Source: DASSBR01 sp035708085 (GTDB taxonomy: Bacteria; Pseudomonadota; Gammaproteobacteria; Natronospirales; DASSBR01). From it: a stretch of 64,000 bases of DNA. A model generated the notes under the pieces. It did not search any database. It had not been told where the DNA came from and saw only the letters and a list, made by a program, of their open reading frames with translations. The position numbers and the translations under genes were made by a program. The DNA is taken from the NCBI GenBank assembly GCA_035708085.1, contig DASSTE010000073.1:24427-88426 (forward strand), written 5' to 3'. Position 1 is the first letter of the stretch. Each line of letters opens with the position of its first letter. This document shows, piece by piece, positions 16,497 to 24,355 of the stretch.

Positions 16497-17975
16497 TCAG
16501 CCGGCGGACCAGGCGTAGTACTCGACTCCGAGATCCTGAAAATCCGGGCTGTATTCGCGTCCAACGCGATCGATGGCAAAGCCGCTCGCGGGTATGGCAG
16601 GGACGCCATCTTTATTGCCGTCGTGCAGGGCTTCATATTGTTCGCGTTCGAGATCGATCGGCGCGTTCGCCAGCGCGCCATTCACATCCAGCTTGGCCGC
16701 CGCTGTCTGCCAGGCCGGCACGGCGCGAATTGGCATTGATTCGGCGGCATCGCCGCTGCCGTAGCCCAGCGCCAGCAACGGCGCACCGGCAAGTTCGATG
16801 CCGCGTGCGGCGGCGTCGGCAAAACCGGCCGCGACCCAGGCGGGCAGGGCGGCGGTGTAGAGGTTGCCGAGCTCCATCACCGCTTCCTTTCCGAGCGACA
16901 TCAACTCCTGCACGCGGTCGCGGAACCACTGGCGCTTGCGCAGCACCGCCGCCACCGCTGTGGTCAGTGGGTGCGCGTCGATCGGCTCGCCGTTGGCGGC
17001 GAATTCCGCATAGAGATCGGGCGTTGCCGCGGCTTCCGTCCTGAGTGCCGCCAGCGAGACTTCGGCATCACGGCAGCACTCGGCCAGCAGGTCGCCGGCG
17101 TGTGCCGAGGCCGCGAGGGCACGTACATACAGGAATGCAAGTCCCTGGATCGGCATGTAGTGGTACGGGCGGTGAAAAAAGGCCGCTTTCGCGGAATCGA
17201 GAAATTCCTGGGCCGACATACGCAGTCGACCGAGCATTGCGTCGAACGCCTGGCCGATTTCATCGAGGTAGGCGTAGGTCGAATAGCGGCCGCTGAAGAT
17301 GGGGAAATCGCGACCCGGCGGTAGTTGCGCCGCATAGGCGGCATCGAAATGGCGCGCGACCGGCTTGCGGAAATCAGGGCCGCGATAGGCTGACGCGCTG
17401 CCGGCGCGGTCGAGATCGACGGTAAACAATTTCGGGCCGCGCTCGACGAGCATCGCGACCGCGCCGGCACCCTGTGTCTGCTCGCCGCTTGATCCGCGCG
17501 CGTATTCGGCGATGTCGCTCGCGACGACAATCGCCGCGCGATCCGCGCCGTCCCCGCGCGTGTAGCGCAGCGCGGTCTTGAGCGCGTAAACCCCGCCGAG
17601 GCAGGCGTGCTTGAACTCCGGCACCTCGCAGTCGCGGGCAAGCGGCGGCAGACCGAGCTTCGTCAGCGCCTGGTCGAGCATACCGCGGACGATAACCGCG
17701 CCGGCGGAATTGTCGCGGCTCGATTCGGTACCGAGCGCCAGCAGGCCCACGCGGCGCGGGTCAATGTCGTAGCGGCGAATCAATCTTAAAGCCGCTTCAG
17801 CCGCCATGGTGTACACGTTTTCGTGCGAAGCCGGCAGCCGAAAGCCGCGGCCGACGACGGCGCGTACCTTGTCCCAGGAGTTGCCGGTCCAGTCGCACCA
17901 GGATTCGAGCGGTACCCGCAGTCGCGGAACGTAAAGGCTCATGCCGCTGACGCCGGATTGCAGGTTGTCGCTCAT
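16497..17975 (-). CDS. HMG-CoA synthase family protein
   Basis: Thiolase-fold enzyme of the 3-hydroxy-3-methylglutaryl-CoA synthase family, 492 residues from the ATG at 17975 (an earlier in-frame start at 18086 is less likely). Catalytic residues are in place: Glu84 in GTESSRDNSAG, Cys125 in FKHACLGGVYAL and His268 in FFHRPYHYMPIQG. The usual role is condensing acetyl-CoA with acetoacetyl-CoA in the mevalonate route, or beta-branching in polyketide assembly. No other gene of either pathway is in the window. It is longer than typical bacterial and archaeal members. Divergent from the MFS gene; the fluoride riboswitch begins 42 bases after its stop. Confidence 0.85.
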   Translation of the reverse strand: MSDNLQSGVSGMSLYVPRLRVPLESWCDWTGNSWDKVRAVVGRGFRLPASHENVYTMAAEAALRLIRRYDIDPRRVGLLALGTESSRDNSAGAVIVRGMLDQALTKLGLPPLARDCEVPEFKHACLGGVYALKTALRYTRGDGADRAAIVVASDIAEYARGSSGEQTQGAGAVAMLVERGPKLFTVDLDRAGSASAYRGPDFRKPVARHFDAAYAAQLPPGRDFPIFSGRYSTYAYLDEIGQAFDAMLGRLRMSAQEFLDSAKAAFFHRPYHYMPIQGLAFLYVRALAASAHAGDLLAECCRDAEVSLAALRTEAAATPDLYAEFAANGEPIDAHPLTTAVAAVLRKRQWFRDRVQELMSLGKEAVMELGNLYTAALPAWVAAGFADAAARGIELAGAPLLALGYGSGDAAESMPIRAVPAWQTAAAKLDVNGALANAPIDLEREQYEALHDGNKDGVPAIPASGFAIDRVGREYSPDFQDLGVEYYAWSAG

Positions 17976-18061
17976 TTCACATCTCCGTGCCATACCCGAA
18001 ACAGGCGCGACTTTAGCCCCTATCGGCGCGCAATACCACCCTGCCGTGATAGATTGCCGCG

Positions 18062-19234
18062 ATGAATCGAACGACAGCCGTTGCAAAAATCCGCAGCGCG
18101 ATCGGCTTCGTGATCTTCATGGGCCTGACCAGCCTGTTCGCGGACATGACCTACGAGGGCGCACGCAGCATCAACGGGCCGTTCCTCGCGATGCTGGGTG
18201 CAAGCGCAACGGTGGTGGGTTTTGTCGCCGGTTTCGGCGAGCTGGCCGGTTACGCCGTACGCTTCGTTTCCGGCGTCTGGTGCGATCGCAGCGGCCGCTA
18301 CTGGCCGATCGTGTTCGTCGGTTACGGCATCAACATGTTGGCGGTCCCCGCGCTTGCGCTCGCCGGTCATTGGCCGCTCGCCGCGACGCTGATGATTCTC
18401 GAGCGCGTCGGCAAGGGCATCCGCAAGCCGGTCAGCGACACGATGTTGTCGCACGCGACGCAGGCGATGGGCCGCGGCTGGGGCTTCGGTTTGCATGAAG
18501 CAATGGACCAGGCGGGTGCGACGATCGGTCCGCTGATCGTCAGCGCCATACTCTACTTTCGGCATGATTTCGCCGCCGGCTACGGCGCGTTACTGATTCC
18601 GGCGCTGCTGGCGCTCGCCGTATTGTTCACGGCGTCCCGTTTTTTTCCGCGGCCGCGCGACCTGGAAGTAAGGATTCCGAAGCCTGCCGCGCAGGGGATA
18701 AAGCGTACCTATTGGCTGTATCTCGGCGCGACCTCGCTGGTTGCATTGGGCTTTGCCGACTTCCCGCTGATTGCGTTCCATTTCGACGAGTCGCAGGTCG
18801 TGTCGACTGCGTGGATACCGGTGTTCTTCTCGGTTGCGATGGTCGTCGATGGCGCTGCGGCGCTGCTGTTCGGGCGGCTGTTCGACCGCCTCGGCCTGCC
18901 GTTGCTCGCCGCCATCACCGCGGTCGCCTGGCTGTTCGCACCACTGGTGTTTTTCGGCGGGTTCTATGCGGCGCTGGCGGGCATGGTGCTGTGGGGGATC
19001 GGCATGGGTGCGCAGGAATCGGTCATGCGCGCCGCGATAGCGGAGATGGCGCCACCGGAGCGCCGCGCCAGCGCCTACGGCCTGTTTAATGCCGGCTTCG
19101 GCATCGCCTGGTTTTGCGGCAGTTTTCTGATGGGATTCTTGTACGACCAGTCGATCGTAGCGCTGGTTGCGTTTTCCGCGCTAACGCAGCTCGCCGCCGT
19201 CCCGCTGTTCCTGCGGTTGCGCTCGCCGGCCTAG
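18062..19234 (+). CDS. MFS transporter
   Basis: Major facilitator superfamily permease of 390 residues with about 12 helices in two halves. Visible features: an early FMGLTSLFADMTYEGARSINGPFLA segment, the loop 2-3 motif RFVSGVWCDRSGRY (GxxxDRxGRR type) and a related central ERVGKGIRKPVSDTML. The charged helix-4 motif and GWGFGLHEAMDQAGATIGPL segment resemble a group of uncharacterised bacterial MFS proteins found near metal and stress genes. Substrate unknown. Divergent from the HMG-CoA synthase gene, with 86 bases between the starts. Confidence 0.85.
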   Translation: MNRTTAVAKIRSAIGFVIFMGLTSLFADMTYEGARSINGPFLAMLGASATVVGFVAGFGELAGYAVRFVSGVWCDRSGRYWPIVFVGYGINMLAVPALALAGHWPLAATLMILERVGKGIRKPVSDTMLSHATQAMGRGWGFGLHEAMDQAGATIGPLIVSAILYFRHDFAAGYGALLIPALLALAVLFTASRFFPRPRDLEVRIPKPAAQGIKRTYWLYLGATSLVALGFADFPLIAFHFDESQVVSTAWIPVFFSVAMVVDGAAALLFGRLFDRLGLPLLAAITAVAWLFAPLVFFGGFYAALAGMVLWGIGMGAQESVMRAAIAEMAPPERRASAYGLFNAGFGIAWFCGSFLMGFLYDQSIVALVAFSALTQLAAVPLFLRLRSPA

Positions 19235-19274
19235 CGGCATCAGACCACCGGCGCAGCAGCAGCATCAATCGAGC

Positions 19275-19462
19275 ATGATGCAATCGGGCAGCGACATGGC
19301 GCAACGCGGCAACATGATGTCTATGATGCAGATGATGGGCCAGATGAAAGAAATGATGGCCAACTGCAATAAGATGATGAAGAAGATGTATGCCGCATGG
19401 AGAACATGAACAATATGCGAAAGCAACATCAGCCGAAACCGCAAGAGGGCAAACGCGGCTAA
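19275..19462 (+). pseudogene. Methionine-rich small ORF, apparently frameshifted
   Basis: Reading from ATG 19275 gives a 44-residue peptide with 15 methionines (MMSMMQMMGQMKEMM, CNKMMKKM) ending at 19409. The next frame continues the same character (MENMNNMRKQHQPKPQEGKRG) to 19462, starting inside the first stop region. A one-base indel near 19396-19409 would join them; otherwise they are two overlapping small ORFs. The open frame also extends upstream without a start (QQQHQSS). Methionine-rich peptides of this kind are typical of periplasmic copper/silver-binding proteins; this looks like the remaining end of one. Confidence 0.5.
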
Positions 19463-19479
19463 ACAGGCCGTTGCCGACG

Positions 19480-19500
19480 AGGCGCCGGCTGCTCAGCCGG
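19480..19500 (+). terminator. Hairpin after the methionine-rich ORF
   Basis: The arms gccggct and agccggt with a short loop are followed by cttt. Weak terminator candidate between the plus-strand remnant and the convergent dehydrogenase gene. Confidence 0.35.
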
Positions 19501-19512
19501 TCTTTCAAGAGC

Positions 19513-21189
19513 TCATGGCAGCGCGAACACAACGATCTTGGCCGGCGTGCTGTCGACCTTCCAGCCAATCGTCGATTGCATGCCGGACGCGACCGCAACA
19601 TATTGCTTGCCGTCGACGGCGTAGGAGATCACGCCGCCGCCGATCGGCTGGCCGGTATTGTGGCGCCACAGCAGCTTGCCGTCGTCGGCGTCGAAGGCCA
19701 TGAAATCGCCGGCGATGTCGCCGGTGAATACGACGCCGCCGGCGGTGGCGGTAATGCCGGAGACCAGCGGCGCGCGCGCGTGGTATTGCCAGCGGATTGA
19801 GCCATCGTCGGCGTTCACCGCCGTGACCCAGCCGCTGCGTTTTTTGTCCTGCACACCAAACGGATGGAGCCGCTCCTTCTCCCCGGTCCACGGCAAGCCT
19901 TTGCGGCCTTCGAGCTCGGATGGCGGGCGAATCTTCACCGTGATGCACCAGTCGATCGCGTTCACGTAAAATGCGTTGGTTTGTGGCGAATAGCCGGGTC
20001 CGTTCCACTCGACGCCGCCATCAACACCGGGGCAGTAATGCGTCCCCTGCTGCGTTAACGGCGCATGCACGTTTTCCATCGTCGTCACCGGCGTTTTGTA
20101 AAGCAGCTTCAGCGTCTCGCGGTCCATAACGTACAAGTAACCGTCTTTACCAGCAGCGACCACGAAATGGCGGCCATCGGACGTGTCAATCAGTTCCGGT
20201 GGCGCCGCGACGTCCCAGTCATGGAAGTTGTCGCTCGTCACCAGTTGGCGTGAGCGCCGCAGCGTGCCGTTGTCGAGATCAAGCGCGACGACAGAGTAGG
20301 TGTACAGATTTCTGCCGGGGCGCACCGCCTTGAGGAAATCGGGCGCGGCGTTGCCGGTCGGCACGTACAGCAAGCCCTGGCGGATATCGATGGCGTATGA
20401 CGTCCACGTCGCGGCGCCCGCCTTGGGATGCACCGCGCTCGCCGGTGGCCAGGTTTGGCTCGCCGGCCCCGATGTCGGCACCAGGTCGGCGCTCCACAGG
20501 CGTCCGCCGGTCTTTGCGTCAAAGGCCATCATGCGGCCGGTGACGCCGAAATAATCGCCGCCGGCGTTGCCGATGTACACGCGGCCGTTCCATGCCACCG
20601 GCGCAGCCGGAAATGTCTCGCCGGTTTCGGGATCGCCGATGGCAACGTTCCACAGTTCCTGCCCGGTGCCGGCGTCGAGCGCGTACAGCCGGCCGTCGTT
20701 GGCACCGCGAAACAGCACGCCGTTGAGCCACGCCAGACCGCGGTTCACCTTGTTTGGATCGAATGGCGGCGTGCGCGCGAGGTGGTACGTGTGCCGCCAG
20801 CGCAGTCGGCAATCGGCCGCGTCGACCGCATAGGTGTCTTCTAGCGTCGTGAAGTACAGCGTGCCGCCGATCGCCAGCAGCGACGACTGCATGTTGACGG
20901 GCTCGTCGATCTGGAATGCGCACACCCGGCGCAGCGAACCGACGTTAGCGCGCGTGATTTGCGCCAGCGGCGAATAGCGGTCGCCGGCCAACGTGCGGTT
21001 GTAAGCTGCCCAGTCGGATGACAAGTCCGGCGCGCCGCGCGGAACGGCTTTCGGTGCATAGGCCGGGCCGCGGATCGTGCGGCTTGCACCTTCCGGCGGC
21101 GGTACGGACGCCGGCGCGAACAGTTGACGAAGCGAACCGCAGCCGGCCAGCGGCAGAACCAGAGCGGCGGCCACCAGCAACTTTCTCAT
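19513..21189 (-). CDS. PQQ-binding dehydrogenase-like lipoprotein
   Basis: Quinoprotein-type beta-propeller protein of 558 residues. The ATG at 21189 follows GGAGG at 6 bases and starts a lipoprotein signal peptide with lipobox LAGC, so it should be anchored in an envelope membrane facing the periplasm. Tryptophan-docking repeats are visible: DRYSPLAQITRANVGSLRRV, DGRLYALDAGTGQELWNVAIG, GRLWSADLVP, DGSIRWQY, DDGKLLWRHNTGQPIGGGVISY. These are typical of PQQ-dependent alcohol or glucose dehydrogenases. No heme c CxxCH motif is present. Substrate unknown. It sits between two decayed plus-strand gene fragments. Confidence 0.85.
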   Translation of the reverse strand: MRKLLVAAALVLPLAGCGSLRQLFAPASVPPPEGASRTIRGPAYAPKAVPRGAPDLSSDWAAYNRTLAGDRYSPLAQITRANVGSLRRVCAFQIDEPVNMQSSLLAIGGTLYFTTLEDTYAVDAADCRLRWRHTYHLARTPPFDPNKVNRGLAWLNGVLFRGANDGRLYALDAGTGQELWNVAIGDPETGETFPAAPVAWNGRVYIGNAGGDYFGVTGRMMAFDAKTGGRLWSADLVPTSGPASQTWPPASAVHPKAGAATWTSYAIDIRQGLLYVPTGNAAPDFLKAVRPGRNLYTYSVVALDLDNGTLRRSRQLVTSDNFHDWDVAAPPELIDTSDGRHFVVAAGKDGYLYVMDRETLKLLYKTPVTTMENVHAPLTQQGTHYCPGVDGGVEWNGPGYSPQTNAFYVNAIDWCITVKIRPPSELEGRKGLPWTGEKERLHPFGVQDKKRSGWVTAVNADDGSIRWQYHARAPLVSGITATAGGVVFTGDIAGDFMAFDADDGKLLWRHNTGQPIGGGVISYAVDGKQYVAVASGMQSTIGWKVDSTPAKIVVFALP

Positions 21190-21264
21190 CACGAACCTCC
21201 TTGCGCGCGAATCGACTCCGGTTACAGTACCAGTCTAGCAAGGCGTCCGCGTCTCGGCCATTTG

Positions 21265-21377
21265 GGCGGCTGCGTTGCGGCTTACTGGTTCCTGATGCAG
21301 ATCGGCATGGTGCTCGGTTTTCTGACGGCGTTCCCGGTCAACTGGTGGTGAAGCGCAACATCAAGGAGCCGATGTAG
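21265..21377 (+). pseudogene. Remnant of a DUF4396-type membrane protein (C-terminus only)
   Basis: The plus strand from about 21265 reads YWFLMQIGMVLGFLTAFPVNWW and then stops; shifting frame gives LVKRNIKEPM and a stop at 21377. Together this matches the very conserved C-terminus of DUF4396 proteins (FW-MQxAMxxGFxTxYPxNWWL-xxGIKExM). About four bases (ctgg) appear to be missing at 21350. The rest of the gene is absent. DUF4396 proteins often accompany copper genes, which fits the methionine-rich remnant 2 kb to the left. Confidence 0.6.
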
Positions 21378-21402
21378 ACGGATTGACCGGCGAGCCTTGA
21401 TG

Positions 21403-21966
21403 TCAGCGGCGCTGTTTGCCTTCCCGGGCGGCCTGCTTGAGATCGTCATCCGACAGGATGCGTGCGTCGGGATCGGCCGCGCTGCCGTCGGCTGGCGAAA
21501 ATTTAAGCCCTTGCATGTACGGCGTCGGCTTCTTGCGCCGGGCGTCGGTGAACTCCTTCGCGTAGTAGTCGCGCGCCTGCTCGACCGTTTTGGCGCCGGT
21601 GACGATGTCGTGCATCAGGTTGAGGGCGAGAAAGTTGGCTTCTTCGTCATGACAGCGGGCGGAGACTTCACCGGCCGTCCGCTCGACGACGATGCTGCCG
21701 TCGAATTCGGCCAGCGGGGAAAACTTGTCCACCGGTACGCGATAGTTGATGACGCTTTCGACCGCGTCGATGTGCGGCGCCGGGAAGTCGTGCTCGTAAA
21801 ACGTCTTTGAGGCGACGATGCGCTTCCACTGGCCGCGATTGAGCCACTTCAGTTCGCTGTCGGTCGCCTCGTCCGGCTCGCCGTACTTTTCGATGACCAG
21901 TTGCGCGGCTTCGCGCGATGCTTCCGGCCAGCGTTCGATGGTTTGCGATCCTCGCTGTGTGGCCAT
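21403..21966 (-). CDS. Conserved hypothetical protein
   Basis: Soluble-looking protein of 187 residues. The ATG at 21966 is preceded by GGAGG at 6 bases; an earlier TTG at 21981 is less likely. It is rich in charged residues and helices (WPEASREAAQLVIEKYGEPDEATDSELKWL), with a central HDFPAPHIDAVESVINYRVPVDKFSPLAEFDGSIVVERT segment and a conserved-looking CHDEEANFLALNLMHDIVTG motif near residue 110-130. No signal peptide or membrane helix. The function is not recognised. It stands alone upstream of nothing obvious, convergent with the DUF4396 remnant. Confidence 0.75.
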   Translation of the reverse strand: MATQRGSQTIERWPEASREAAQLVIEKYGEPDEATDSELKWLNRGQWKRIVASKTFYEHDFPAPHIDAVESVINYRVPVDKFSPLAEFDGSIVVERTAGEVSARCHDEEANFLALNLMHDIVTGAKTVEQARDYYAKEFTDARRKKPTPYMQGLKFSPADGSAADPDARILSDDDLKQAAREGKQRR

Positions 21967-22002
21967 GGCTGCCTCCTGCAAATCTTCACTCTATAACCGC
22001 AT

Positions 22003-22977
22003 TCAGCGGCTGCCAACGGGGCTTTCCCCGCATGGATGTTCCTCAAGCCACTGGCCCAGGCCGACCAGCGCCGGGTACGGGTCGGTAATGAGGTAAGTCG
22101 GGATCGCTTCGAGATAATTGCTGAGGCGGCCCTTGGCGGCGAAACGCCGCCGGAATTGGGATTGTCGCAGCGCGTCAACCAGGGCAGGAAGGATGCCGCC
22201 GGCGAGCCAGACGCCACCGCGTGCGCCGAGGGTCAATGCCACGTCGCCGGCGAAGCCACCCAGCAGCGCGAAGAACATGTCCACGGCGGCGGGGGCAAGC
22301 GGGTCGCTGCTGTCAAGCGCGGCGGCGGTGATGGCTTCGGGCGTGGCATGCACTGCCGTCTCGCCTCGCAGTTCAGCCAGGCCCCGGTACAGTTGCAAGA
22401 GCCCCGGGCCGGACAGCAACTTTTCCGCTGAGACATGCCCCAGCACCGGCTGCAGCAGGTGGAACAGCCGGCTTTCTTCTTCGGTGGCCGGTGCGAGCGT
22501 GGCATGGCCGCCTTCGCCGGAAATCGGCGCCCATGCATCGCCGCACGGGATCAGTCCTGAGACGCCGAGCCCGGTGCCCGGCCCGAGTACGGCAAGCGCC
22601 GCGCCGGGTTCCGGCGTGCCGGTGCCGATCGGTGTGTATTGAGTCGCATCGAGGTGGGGCAGTGACAGCGCCGTCGCGGTGAAGTCGTTGAACGCGTGCA
22701 GGGCGTCGAGCCCGAGTTGCCCGCGCAGGGCCTTGATTGAGAACGTCCAGTTGAGATTGGTGAGGCTGATTTCGTCGCTATCGATCGGGCTGGCCACCGC
22801 CAGCGCCGCGGCCTGCGGGCGCAGACCGGTTGTATCGAGATAGCGGCGCAGCAACTCGCCCAGTCCGCCGTAGTCGCGGTTTTTGAAAACCTGCACTCGC
22901 GCCACCGGTGCGCCCGGCCGCTTGCAGGCGGCGCGGGTGTGGGTGCCACCAATGTCGGCCAGCAGCCACTCAGGCAT
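22003..22977 (-). CDS. glk: Glucokinase
   Basis: Cytosolic ATP-dependent glucose kinase of the E. coli Glk type (not ROK), 324 residues. The N-terminal phosphate loop is LLADIGGTHTRAA; the catalytic aspartate region is AFNDFTATALSLPHL; a second nucleotide loop is AVLGPGTGLGVSGL; EGGHATLAP is the glucose-binding stretch. Last gene of the otsB-GH15-otsA-glk unit, overlapping the otsA stop by 8 bases. Its placement suggests it phosphorylates glucose released from trehalose or oligosaccharides by the GH15 enzyme. Confidence 0.95.
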   Translation of the reverse strand: MPEWLLADIGGTHTRAACKRPGAPVARVQVFKNRDYGGLGELLRRYLDTTGLRPQAAALAVASPIDSDEISLTNLNWTFSIKALRGQLGLDALHAFNDFTATALSLPHLDATQYTPIGTGTPEPGAALAVLGPGTGLGVSGLIPCGDAWAPISGEGGHATLAPATEEESRLFHLLQPVLGHVSAEKLLSGPGLLQLYRGLAELRGETAVHATPEAITAAALDSSDPLAPAAVDMFFALLGGFAGDVALTLGARGGVWLAGGILPALVDALRQSQFRRRFAAKGRLSNYLEAIPTYLITDPYPALVGLGQWLEEHPCGESPVGSR

Positions 22978-24355
22978 AGGTGGGGCAGGCGCGCAAATGA
23001 CTGAGATATGACTCGCGCCAGGCGGTGATGTCGTGCTCGCGAATGCTTTTCATCATCCGTTGCCAGCGGTCGCGGCGCTCGTCGAGCGGCATTGCGAGCG
23101 TCCAGGCGAGCGTGTCGGCGATGCCGTCGATATCGTACGGATCGACCAGCACCGCGCCGTCGAGTTCTTCCGCGGCGCCCGCCAGCCGCGACAGCACCAG
23201 CACGCCCGGATCCTCCGGATTTTGCGCGGCGATGTATTCCTTCGCGACCAGGTTCATGCCGTCGCGCAGCGGCGTCACCAGCCCGACACGGCTGATCGCC
23301 AGAAAGCCGAGCACGCGCGGGCGCGCGAAACTGCGGCCGAGATAGCGAATCGGCGTCCAGTTGTAGTCAGCGAAGCGGCCGATGATTTCACCGGCGGCCG
23401 AATCGAGCTGCTGGCGGATTTCCTGGTATTCGGGCACGTCGCTGCGCGACGGCTGGGCGATCTGCGTCAGCACGACGTTGCCGCGCAGGTCGGGATAGGT
23501 TTCGAGCATGCGCCGATAGGCCTGGAAGCGCTGCACCAGGCCCTTGCTGTAGTCGAGCCGGTCGACGCCGATGATCTGCTTGCGGTTCTCCAGGCTTTCG
23601 AGCAGCCGCTGGCCGCGCCGCGACTCGCGGCCGGTCGCCGCCTGCTCCATGACCTGGTCGACGTCGATACCGACCGGAAATACGCCCGTATGCACCTGGC
23701 GATGATCGACCGTTGCCACCAGTTGTGGCGTGACCCTGGCCCGCAGGCCGATTTTCATGCTGTCGAGAAAGTTCTCGAGGTCGAGCGTGGTCTGGAAGCC
23801 GACGAGGTTGTACTCGGACAGCCACTGAAGGAAGTCGCCGTAGTCCGGCAGTGCGCGGAACACGTCGAACGGCGGGAATGGCGTGTGCAGGAAAAACCCG
23901 ATCTTGTGCCGCGCGCCGCGCGCACGCAGCTCGGCCGCCAGGGGGATCAGGTGGTAATCGTGCACCCAGATCAGGTCGTCGTCGCCAAGCATGTCCATCA
24001 ACTTGTCCGCGAACCACGCGTTGACGCGCCGGTACCCCTGGGCGAAACGCCGCTCGTAATGCAGCAGGTGCATGCGGTAATGGAGCAGCGGCCACAGCAC
24101 GCGATTAGAGAAGCCCTGGTAATAGTCGCGATAGTCTTCGGTTGAGAGCGTGAGCGTTGCGAAGCTGATGTCGCCGTCGCGAACAGTGTCAATGTCGTCG
24201 GTCGGCTCGCGGGTATGCCGGCCGTTCCAGCCGAGCCACACGCCGCCGCCGGCTTCGCGCAACGCGCTCAAAATGCCGGTCGCAAGGCCGCCGGGCGCCG
24301 GCTGCGTCGCCCGCGGCACCGCCACGCGGTTCGAGACGACGATCAGGCGGCTCAA
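22970..24355 (-). CDS. otsA: Trehalose-6-phosphate synthase
   Basis: GT20 glycosyltransferase making trehalose-6-phosphate from UDP-glucose and glucose-6-phosphate; 461 residues, standard for OtsA. Motifs: RLIVVSNRVAVPR at the N-terminus, VWLGWNG, WVHDYHLIPLA, GVDRLDYSKGL (donor phosphate binding), and NLVAKEYIAAQ near the C-terminus. The start is a TTG at 24355 rather than an upstream ATG: it is preceded by GGAGG and overlaps the GH15 stop in a 4-base TTGA. Upstream in-frame sequence belongs to the GH15 gene in another frame. Confidence 0.95.
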   Translation of the reverse strand: MSRLIVVSNRVAVPRATQPAPGGLATGILSALREAGGGVWLGWNGRHTREPTDDIDTVRDGDISFATLTLSTEDYRDYYQGFSNRVLWPLLHYRMHLLHYERRFAQGYRRVNAWFADKLMDMLGDDDLIWVHDYHLIPLAAELRARGARHKIGFFLHTPFPPFDVFRALPDYGDFLQWLSEYNLVGFQTTLDLENFLDSMKIGLRARVTPQLVATVDHRQVHTGVFPVGIDVDQVMEQAATGRESRRGQRLLESLENRKQIIGVDRLDYSKGLVQRFQAYRRMLETYPDLRGNVVLTQIAQPSRSDVPEYQEIRQQLDSAAGEIIGRFADYNWTPIRYLGRSFARPRVLGFLAISRVGLVTPLRDGMNLVAKEYIAAQNPEDPGVLVLSRLAGAAEELDGAVLVDPYDIDGIADTLAWTLAMPLDERRDRWQRMMKSIREHDITAWRESYLSHLRACPTYA

